Source: Bacteroides sp. UBA1773 | GTDB lineage: Bacteria > Bacteroidota > Bacteroidia > Bacteroidales > Bacteroidaceae | Direction of reading: 5' to 3' | NCBI GenBank assembly: GCA_002315285.1 | Contig: DCGR01000089.1 | Span: 1 to 23,742 of the forward strand | DNA length: 23,742 bases | Shown here: positions 1 through 5,070 of the stretch, piece after piece | How positions within the stretch are numbered: position 1 is the stretch's first letter | How the letters are laid out: the number at the start of each line of letters is the position of its first letter | Notes under the pieces: generated by a model | Seen by the model: only the letters and a program-made list of their open reading frames with translations | The model's database searches: none | Told to the model about the DNA's origin: nothing | Translations under genes and position numbers: made by a program

Positions 1-244
1 AAAGCTGATTAGGAATTGAAATGGCTATTAGGGTATCAAACTTGAGTTAAAATTGCTCTTTTGCACTTTTCAGTGTTTGCACAAACAGCGAATCGGGGCG
101 AGAGATACTCCCCGGGGCAGGTGGGGGTGGCTCTCGCCGCGATTTTTCCGCCAGCCGGCAGGCAGGCGGACTCAGCTGGCAGTATCGCTGGCGCAATCCC
201 CCACCCTTTTCGGATGGTGGCTGCGCGCTGCCGCTCAGCGCCGC
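1..244. other. Non-coding, highly structured GC-rich flank
   Basis: I see no credible gene here. The short open frames lack family resemblance and overlap inverted repeats. The stretch lies downstream of the symporter stop codon. It holds a CCCCGGGG palindrome (110-117), a nested inverted repeat (120-205) and a hairpin GCGCTG/CAGCGC with a CCGCT loop (225-241), which sits just after the symporter gene on the minus strand. The first 90 bases are AT-richer and show nothing I can name. The gene to the left of the window is unknown. Confidence 0.6.
120..205. repeat. Three-tier nested inverted repeat
   Basis: Three nested complementary pairs are visible. The outer one is GGTGGGGG (120-127) with CCCCCACC (198-205). 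The middle one is 135-143 with 184-193, nine pairs with one bulged base at 189. The inner one is GCCAGC (150-155) with GCTGGC (175-180). On the plus strand the structure is followed by CTTTT (206-210), so it could terminate plus-strand transcription from beyond the left edge. On the minus strand there is no T-tract. It could also be a dispersed structured repeat or a small RNA. The pairings are seen; the role is not known. Confidence 0.5.
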
Positions 245-1828
245 TCAATCCTCTTCGTCGGACAAGGAAGTGGAGGCACGCACCGTGATGCTCCGGTCAT
301 AACATTGGAACATGGCATCCACATCGATGTGGCTATTGTTTCCGGTCAGTAGGCTCACAACCGGAATTTCCACCAGCCCCACCAACATGGCAAGCACTCC
401 TGCATTGATGGGCGAAGTGAGTAATGGGCAAATGAATGTCTGGTGGGTGAACGTGCAATACATGCAAGCGCACATGATGCCCACGCCCAGCACAAAACCC
501 GTCCATACGGCAGCAGAAGTCGTACGTTTCCAATACAGGCCATAGAGGAAGGGGGCAAGGAACGCTCCTGCCAAGGCACCCCACGAAATGCCCATCAGCT
601 GTGCGATGAACGTCACCGAGCTCTTGGCCTGTATGATGGCTAGTACGGACGAAACGGCTATGAAAAACACTATCAGCACACGGATGCACGTCAGCTTTTG
701 CCTTTCGCCCATCACTCTTCCCTTGTTTCCTTTCTCCACGGCTGGCACAATGATATCGAGCGTAAGCGTGGATCCCGACGTGAGCACCAAGGAAGAGAGT
801 GTGGACATGGATGCGGACAGCACAAGGATTATCACGACACCTATCATGAGGTCGGGAAGCGTTTGCAACATGGAAGGGATGATGCTGTCATAGACGGGGG
901 CACCTGTTGCCGTGTATTCCATCACATTGCCATACAAACGGCCGAATCCTCCCAGGAAATAGCATCCTCCAGCCACGACCAACGCAAACAGGGTAGAGAT
1001 GATGGTTCCCTTGCGGATGGCCACCTCGTCGCGGATGGCATAGAATTTCCCGACCATCTGCGGCAATCCCCACGTGCCAAGCGACGTGAGCAGGACAACC
1101 CCTAACAGGTAAAGCGGCTCCGGGCCGAAAAACGACACGAAGGCGCCCTGCAATGAAGGATCGGTTTCGGAGGGAATGGCCGACAACTGCTCGACAGCCG
1201 CCGTGAAGCCTCCATGGCCGTTGAGCACACACGCGATCACTGCCACGATTCCCACAAGCATGATCAGGCCTTGGATGAAGTCATTGATGGCCGTTGCCAT
1301 GTATCCTCCCACCCACACATACACTCCCGTCAGCACAGCCATGCCTGCCACACACCATGCGTAGTCGATGCCAAACGACATACCAAACAAGCGCGACAAT
1401 CCGTTGTAGAGCGAGGCGGTGTAGGGTATCAGGAATATGAATACGATGACCGATGCGGCAACCTTCAGTGCCTGTGAGCCAAAACGCTGTCCGAAAAAAT
1501 CGGGCATGGTAGCGCTGCGCAGCAGCTGCGTCATCAGTCGGGTGCGCCTTCCCAATATGCGCCATGCCAGCAACGAGCCAATGAAGGCATTGCCTATGCC
1601 TATCCAGGTGGATGCGATGCCGTATTTCCACCCGAACTGTCCCGCATAACCCACAAAGATCACAGCCGAGAAATACGATGTTCCGAAAGCAAAGGCCGTG
1701 AGCCATGAGCCCACCTTGCGATCGCCCAGCACAAAGCCCAACACATTGCCTGCGCTTTTCCTACAATACAGTCCCACACCTATCATGACGGCGAAGAACA
1801 AAACAAGAATGATGATTTTCAATAACAT
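245..1828 (-). CDS. Sodium:solute symporter (SSS family), candidate tyrosine/aromatic transporter
   Basis: A 527-residue inner-membrane protein with many hydrophobic segments and the length usual for SSS (PutP/PanF superfamily) Na+-coupled symporters. Family-like stretches include TAFAFGTSYFSAVIFVG (44-60), GGYMATAINDFIQG (174-187), GTWGLPQMVGKFYAIRD (251-267) and the Ser/Thr-rich segment SASMSTLSSLVLTSG (338-352), in the region that forms the second sodium site in this superfamily. The C-terminus is a short acidic cytoplasmic-type tail. The start is ATG, preceded by A-rich sequence. The substrate cannot be read from the protein itself. Upstream lies a Tyr-rich leader peptide with an intrinsic terminator, which points to regulation by tyrosine supply and hence to tyrosine or a related amino acid as cargo. 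The family call is strong; the substrate is inference. Confidence 0.9.
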   Translation of the reverse strand: MLLKIIILVLFFAVMIGVGLYCRKSAGNVLGFVLGDRKVGSWLTAFAFGTSYFSAVIFVGYAGQFGWKYGIASTWIGIGNAFIGSLLAWRILGRRTRLMTQLLRSATMPDFFGQRFGSQALKVAASVIVFIFLIPYTASLYNGLSRLFGMSFGIDYAWCVAGMAVLTGVYVWVGGYMATAINDFIQGLIMLVGIVAVIACVLNGHGGFTAAVEQLSAIPSETDPSLQGAFVSFFGPEPLYLLGVVLLTSLGTWGLPQMVGKFYAIRDEVAIRKGTIISTLFALVVAGGCYFLGGFGRLYGNVMEYTATGAPVYDSIIPSMLQTLPDLMIGVVIILVLSASMSTLSSLVLTSGSTLTLDIIVPAVEKGNKGRVMGERQKLTCIRVLIVFFIAVSSVLAIIQAKSSVTFIAQLMGISWGALAGAFLAPFLYGLYWKRTTSAAVWTGFVLGVGIMCACMYCTFTHQTFICPLLTSPINAGVLAMLVGLVEIPVVSLLTGNNSHIDVDAMFQCYDRSITVRASTSLSDEED

Positions 1829-1857
1829 AATATTTTATTTTTTTCAGTTTGTTGCCA

Positions 1858-1872
1858 CTCATCGGCGATGAG
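1858..1872 (-). other. Short perfect hairpin between terminator and symporter start
   Basis: CTCATCG and CGATGAG pair around a single central base (or CTCATC/GATGAG around a three-base loop). It lies just after the attenuator T-tract and about 30 nt before the symporter ATG, so only readthrough transcripts would carry it. It might protect the mRNA end or act in translation. No role is demonstrated. Confidence 0.4.
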
Positions 1873-1874
1873 AC

Positions 1875-1912
1875 AAAAAAAACCTGCTCCCAAGTGCTGT
1901 GGGGGCAGGTCT
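1875..1912 (-). terminator. Intrinsic terminator of the attenuator
   Basis: In the minus-strand RNA, ACCTGCCCCC (1910-1901) pairs with GGGAGCAGGT (1891-1882): six pairs, one A-C mismatch, then three pairs around a nine-base loop. An uninterrupted run of eight T (1882-1875) follows. The hairpin lies after a leader peptide and 47 nt before the symporter ATG, with no other minus-strand gene upstream. That position is expected for a regulated premature terminator rather than a gene-end terminator. Confidence 0.85.
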
Positions 1913-1966
1913 ATTCATGAGCCATATTCCTTTTCTCTTACATGCACTGACCTCCTAACCCCACAA
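1897..1966 (-). promoter_or_regulatory. Antiterminator and protector pairings of the attenuator
   Basis: The end of the leader reading frame, UUGUGGGG (1966-1959, codons Leu-Trp-Gly), can pair with CCCCACAG (1904-1897) inside the terminator 5' arm and loop: seven Watson-Crick pairs and one G-U. This excludes the terminator. The same segment can instead pair upstream, CACA (1973-1970) with UGUG (1965-1962), extended by two pairs beyond a mismatch, as a protector hairpin. A ribosome stalled on the Tyr codons would leave 1966-1959 free, while one at the stop codon would cover it. The pairings are seen by eye; the mechanism is inferred from trp/his/phe-type attenuation. Confidence 0.65.
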
Positions 1967-2035
1967 TGCTGTGCGGTAATAATAGTAATGATAGGAAGCC
2001 GTGTTGTTGGTCATTGCCGTAATCCGTTTTTTCAT
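1955..2035 (-). CDS. Tyr-rich leader peptide of the symporter attenuator
   Basis: A 26-codon frame beginning MKKRITAMTNN and ending LWG, with YHYYYYR at residues 15-21: five Tyr and one His codon in a row of six. A second in-frame ATG at 2014 would give an 18-residue peptide beginning MTNNTAS. The predicted transcription start lies only a few bases before the first ATG, so either the message is nearly leaderless or the second ATG is used. The stop codon TAG at 1957-1955 comes 42 nt before the start of the terminator. A short peptide with a run of one amino acid, between promoter and terminator, is the signature of ribosome-mediated attenuation. It has no expected function of its own beyond sensing charged tRNA-Tyr, possibly with tRNA-His. 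Confidence 0.75.
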   Translation of the reverse strand: MKKRITAMTNNTASYHYYYYRTALWG

Positions 2036-2043
2036 TTCCGACG

Positions 2044-2074
2044 CAAAGGTAAGCGCAAGATTTGACATTTGCAA
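2044..2074 (-). promoter_or_regulatory. Bacteroidetes-type promoter for leader and symporter
   Basis: On the minus strand a perfect TAnnTTTG element, TACCTTTG (2051-2044), is preceded after 20 bases by TTG (2074-2072), close to the Bacteroidetes -33/-7 spacing. Transcription is expected to start near 2036-2038, immediately before the leader peptide. Confidence 0.7.
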
Positions 2075-2181
2075 GCTTTTCGCACATTTTTGTGCATATT
2101 TCATGTTTTTCCCTTCCTTTTGCCGACGAAATGAAAATCCACGCCAGTCAACTGGCCCGAAGCAGAAGACAACAAGCCACC

Positions 2182-2207
2182 TGTTTCGCTGTTTCGCAGC
2201 GCGAAAC
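2182..2207. repeat. Tandem 8-bp repeat within an inverted repeat, possible operator
   Basis: TGTTTCGC occurs twice in tandem (2182-2189, 2190-2197) and is followed by the inverted copy GCGAAAC (2201-2207). GTTTCGCTG (2183-2191) can pair with CAGCGCGAAAC (2197-2207) with a two-base bulge. It lies between the two divergent promoters, in a 565-base gene-poor stretch (1829-2393) that otherwise holds the attenuator and the GH88 promoter. It could bind a regulator of either side. No protein partner is identified. Confidence 0.35.
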
Positions 2208-2338
2208 GCTCCGTCATCAGTTCCCGACACGTGGGAAAAAGTACCGATTGCCGTTGGGACAGCATGAAATATCCCAAAAATTCGATGATAATCGGCCAAA
2301 ATAGTGCCAAAAGAGTGTGCTGTTTCCATTTGTTTTGT

Positions 2339-2346
2339 TACCTTTG
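2339..2346 (+). promoter_or_regulatory. -7 element for the GH88 gene
   Basis: TACCTTTG matches TAnnTTTG exactly and lies 47 bases before the chosen ATG. A TTTG at the expected -33 distance is not evident; the sequence there is GTGTGCTG. Its position rules out the upstream in-frame ATG at 2304 as the true start. Confidence 0.6.
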
Positions 2347-2393
2347 TAGCCTCAACGCATCACAATATCATTCATCAAGTAAATTCGATTCAA

Positions 2394-3593
2394 ATGAAGA
2401 AATCATTAGCACTTATTGCGTTGCCATTGTTGTTGGCATCGTGTGGAGAGAAAACGGGAAAGCCCCAAGGCTTCATTGCCGAAAACATCGATTTCGCCCG
2501 GCAACAGATGGGCAAGCAGATCGGCATCATCGAGGCAAGTGGGGAATGCCTGAACCCGGTCAAGGTGAACACTGACAGCACAGTGTATTATTGCAAGTAC
2601 GACGATTGGCGCAGCGGATTCTTCCCTGGCGCCGTGTGGTATCTTTACGACCTGACAAAGGACGAGAAGTATCTGCCTCTGGCCAAGAAATACACCGAGG
2701 CCTTGCATGAGGCACAGACAATGACCGCCCACCACGACATCGGCTTCATCGTGATGAGCAGCTACGGCAACGGCCTTCGCCTCACTGGCAACGAGGCTTA
2801 CAAGGATGCCATCGTACGTTCGGCACAATCGTTGTGTACCCGTTTCCGCGAAGTGCCGGGCGTGATCCAGTCGTGGGACGTAAGAGGCTGGCAAGGCACA
2901 CGTGGCTGGGAATGTCCGGTCATCATCGACAACATGATGAATCTGGAATTGCTTTTCAAGGCAACAGAGCTGTCGGGCGACTCCACCTACCATAAGGTTG
3001 CCGTAAGCCATGCCAACCGCACACTTCAGGAACATTTCCGCCCCAATGGCAGCTGCTACCATGTCATAGACTACAGCATCGCAGGAGGCAACGTACGCAA
3101 CCGACAGACTGCCCAAGGATATTCGGATGAGTCCATCTGGAGCCGTGGACAAGCCTGGGCCATCTATGGATTTGCCATGGCCTATCGCTGCACCGGCGAC
3201 AAGCGCTACCTGGAACAATCGCTCAAGACCTTCGACATGATGCGCAACTACAAGACCATGGCTGCCGACTGCGTGCCCTACTGGGACATGGACGCTCCCG
3301 ACATCCCCAACGCCCTGCGCGATGCCTCATCAGCCGCCTGCATCGCTGCCGCCCTGTATGAGATCTGCACCTTCAACGTAGATAACCCACAACAATACAA
3401 GGACTATGCCGACACCATCATGGAGTCGCTTGCTTCGCCAGCCTATCGCGCGCCACTCGGCACCAACGGCAACTTCCTTTTGATGCACTCCGTGGGTAGT
3501 ATCCCTCACAACAACGAAATAGATGTGCCTCTGAACTACGCCGACTACTATTTCCTGGAGGCCCTTGCCCGCAAGAAGGCTCTTGAGGAATAA
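2394..3593 (+). CDS. GH88 unsaturated glucuronyl/uronyl hydrolase, lipoprotein
   Basis: A 399-residue protein of the GH88 family, which removes the unsaturated uronic acid left at the non-reducing end of oligosaccharides by polysaccharide lyases. The N-terminus has a short hydrophobic segment ending in LLASC (Cys17), a lipobox, so it is probably anchored in the periplasm or at the outer membrane. The two Asp residues expected in the family are present: HHDIGFI (Asp115) and CPVIIDNMMNL (Asp179). SIWSRGQAWAIYG is also typical. An in-frame ATG 90 bases earlier lies ahead of the promoter element and would hide the signal peptide, so I start at 2394. No lyase or SusC/D gene is adjacent, though a heparinase II/III-like gene lies about 16 kb away. 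GH105 is a less likely alternative. Confidence 0.88.
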   Translation: MKKSLALIALPLLLASCGEKTGKPQGFIAENIDFARQQMGKQIGIIEASGECLNPVKVNTDSTVYYCKYDDWRSGFFPGAVWYLYDLTKDEKYLPLAKKYTEALHEAQTMTAHHDIGFIVMSSYGNGLRLTGNEAYKDAIVRSAQSLCTRFREVPGVIQSWDVRGWQGTRGWECPVIIDNMMNLELLFKATELSGDSTYHKVAVSHANRTLQEHFRPNGSCYHVIDYSIAGGNVRNRQTAQGYSDESIWSRGQAWAIYGFAMAYRCTGDKRYLEQSLKTFDMMRNYKTMAADCVPYWDMDAPDIPNALRDASSAACIAAALYEICTFNVDNPQQYKDYADTIMESLASPAYRAPLGTNGNFLLMHSVGSIPHNNEIDVPLNYADYYFLEALARKKALEE

Positions 3594-3640
3594 CAAGGAC
3601 AAAGGCACCGACCACCTGCTATCCGATTGCACGACGGCAG

Positions 3641-3664
3641 GCGGTTGCCAAAAAAGACAACCGC
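3641..3664. other. Hairpin between GH88 and serine dehydratase genes
   Basis: GCGGTTG (3641-3647) and CAACCGC (3658-3664) form a perfect seven-pair stem around a ten-base A-rich loop. There is no T-tract on either strand, so it is not a classical intrinsic terminator. It may mark the GH88 transcript end or an RNA processing site. I see no clear -7 element between the two genes, so the dehydratase may be reached by readthrough. Confidence 0.4.
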
Positions 3665-3729
3665 AAAGGCATCAGCCAGTCCGCGGCATCCAGTAATCAG
3701 TTGTCAGTCAAAACAAACTCCGCAGAAAG

Positions 3730-4950
3730 ATGGATAGCATAAAAGGCATATACAAAATCGGATATGGGCCATCGAGCAGCCATACCATGGGGCCCAATAG
3801 AGCTGCCGAAACATTCAAGCAGAAATATCCCGAAGCCTTTGCCTACCGAGCCACATTGTATGGCAGCCTGGCAGCGACGGGGAAAGGACACATGACCGAC
3901 GATGCCATCAAGTTGGCGCTCCAGCCTACACCGACGGAAATAGTGTGGCGTGCCGACATCGTGCCGGCTTTCCACACCAATGGCATGCTATTCGAAGCTT
4001 TCGGCCAGCATCAAGTGAAACTGGGCGAATGGATGGTATATAGCATCGGAGGCGGCTACCTGTCAGAGGGAGAACACGACACGCTGGGAGCCGGCATCCG
4101 ATTGGTGTACGACCTGAAACGGTTAGGAGAGATACAGTCATTCATCGAGCGAGAGGGCTTGTCGTTCTGGGAATATGTGGAATGGCATGAAGGCAAGGAC
4201 ATCTGGGATTTTCTGGCCATCATCTGGGACCAAATGCAGCAAAGCATCCAAGATGGATTGCAAAACGACAAGGTGCTGCCTGGCAATCTGCATGTGAGGA
4301 GTAAGGCCAAGCAATACCATGTGAGGGCTTCGAGCTATAAACCCTCATTGCAGGGCCGCGCCCTTGTGACAGCCTATGCACTGGCAGTGGCCGAACAGAA
4401 TGCGCGAGGAGGAAAGGTGGTTACGGCACCGACCTGCGGATCGTGCGGAGTGGTGCCTGCCGTACTTTACCACATGAAGAAAAACCATGGCTTCTCGGAC
4501 CACGACATCATGAAAGCATTGGCAACAGCCGGACTGTTTGGCAACATCATCAAGACGAATGCCTCCATATCGGGAGCCGAGGTGGGATGTCAGGGCGAAA
4601 TAGGCAGTGCATGCGTGATGGCAGCAGTGGCCGTGAACCAATTGTTCGGCGGATCGCCCCAACAGATAGAGTGTGCGGCTGAAATGGCAATGGAACACAA
4701 TCTGGGACTGACCTGCGACCCAGTCTGCGGATTGGTTCAGATTCCGTGTATCGAACGCAACTCCATGGCGGCCCTGCGTGCGCTCGACGTGAGCTTCTAT
4801 GCCTTGCTGAGCGATGGCAAGCACATCATTTCGTTCGACAAGGTTGTGGACACCATGAAACGCACTGGCAAGGACTTGCCAAGCCTCTACAAGGAAACAT
4901 CGTTAGGAGGACTGGCTCTAAAGATGGACGACGACGCCAAAACCATCTGA
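3730..4950 (+). CDS. sdaA: L-serine dehydratase, iron-sulfur dependent, single chain
   Basis: A 406-residue cytoplasmic enzyme that deaminates L-serine to pyruvate and ammonia. It joins the beta domain (N-terminus, GPSSSHTMGP at 13-22) and the alpha domain (from about 190) in one chain, as in proteobacterial SdaA/SdaB; Firmicutes use two subunits. The alpha domain shows APTCGSCGVVPA (233-244). The Cys residues expected to hold the [4Fe-4S] cluster are visible: Cys287 in EVGCQGE, and Cys329 and Cys340 in TCDPVCGLVQIPC. It lacks PLP-enzyme motifs, consistent with the iron-sulfur class. The ATG follows AGAAAG. It lies 136 bases after the GH88 gene and converges with the helicase gene. It would provide serine catabolism; physiological partners are not evident nearby. 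Confidence 0.95.
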   Translation: MDSIKGIYKIGYGPSSSHTMGPNRAAETFKQKYPEAFAYRATLYGSLAATGKGHMTDDAIKLALQPTPTEIVWRADIVPAFHTNGMLFEAFGQHQVKLGEWMVYSIGGGYLSEGEHDTLGAGIRLVYDLKRLGEIQSFIEREGLSFWEYVEWHEGKDIWDFLAIIWDQMQQSIQDGLQNDKVLPGNLHVRSKAKQYHVRASSYKPSLQGRALVTAYALAVAEQNARGGKVVTAPTCGSCGVVPAVLYHMKKNHGFSDHDIMKALATAGLFGNIIKTNASISGAEVGCQGEIGSACVMAAVAVNQLFGGSPQQIECAAEMAMEHNLGLTCDPVCGLVQIPCIERNSMAALRALDVSFYALLSDGKHIISFDKVVDTMKRTGKDLPSLYKETSLGGLALKMDDDAKTI

Positions 4951-4989
4951 CACTGGCATCCGTTGTCGGTTTCCAGCGATTTTCATCGG

Positions 4990-5019
4990 CTTCCCTTCCA
5001 AAGGGAAGGTCGGGGGGGG
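4990..5019. repeat. 8-bp palindromic hairpin plus G8 run between convergent genes
   Basis: CTTCCCTT (4990-4997) and AAGGGAAG (5001-5008) pair around a three-base loop, and GTC plus eight consecutive G (5012-5019) follow. It lies between the convergent serine dehydratase and helicase genes and could be a shared transcript end, though neither strand has a T-tract. A palindrome followed by a G-rich run also occurs at 110-130, so this may be a dispersed intergenic element. Confidence 0.4.
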
Positions 5020-5070
5020 AATGCCTTGAGGGAAATTGCGAAATGGTTCTTCCAAAAGCCGGGCATCGCA

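Noticed and set aside
698..1105. Open frame of 135 codons on the plus strand within the symporter gene
   Set aside because: It is a shadow of the symporter reading frame, with low-complexity composition (many Gln, His, Asp, Arg), no family resemblance and no promoter.
245..1828. Considered calling the symporter PutP (proline) or a sugar/sialic acid SSS carrier
   Set aside because: Substrate residues cannot be assigned by eye, there are no sugar catabolism neighbours on the same transcript, and the leader points to tyrosine instead.
2406..3218. Open frame of 270 codons on the minus strand opposite the GH88 gene
   Set aside because: The GH88 frame has catalytic motifs and a lipobox. The opposite frame shows no domain and is explained by codon bias of the real gene.
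3696..3709. TCAGTTGTCAGT resembling AACTGACA near 10963-10970 as a dispersed repeat
   Set aside because: The shared core is only about eight bases and in opposite orientations, which is expected by chance over this length.
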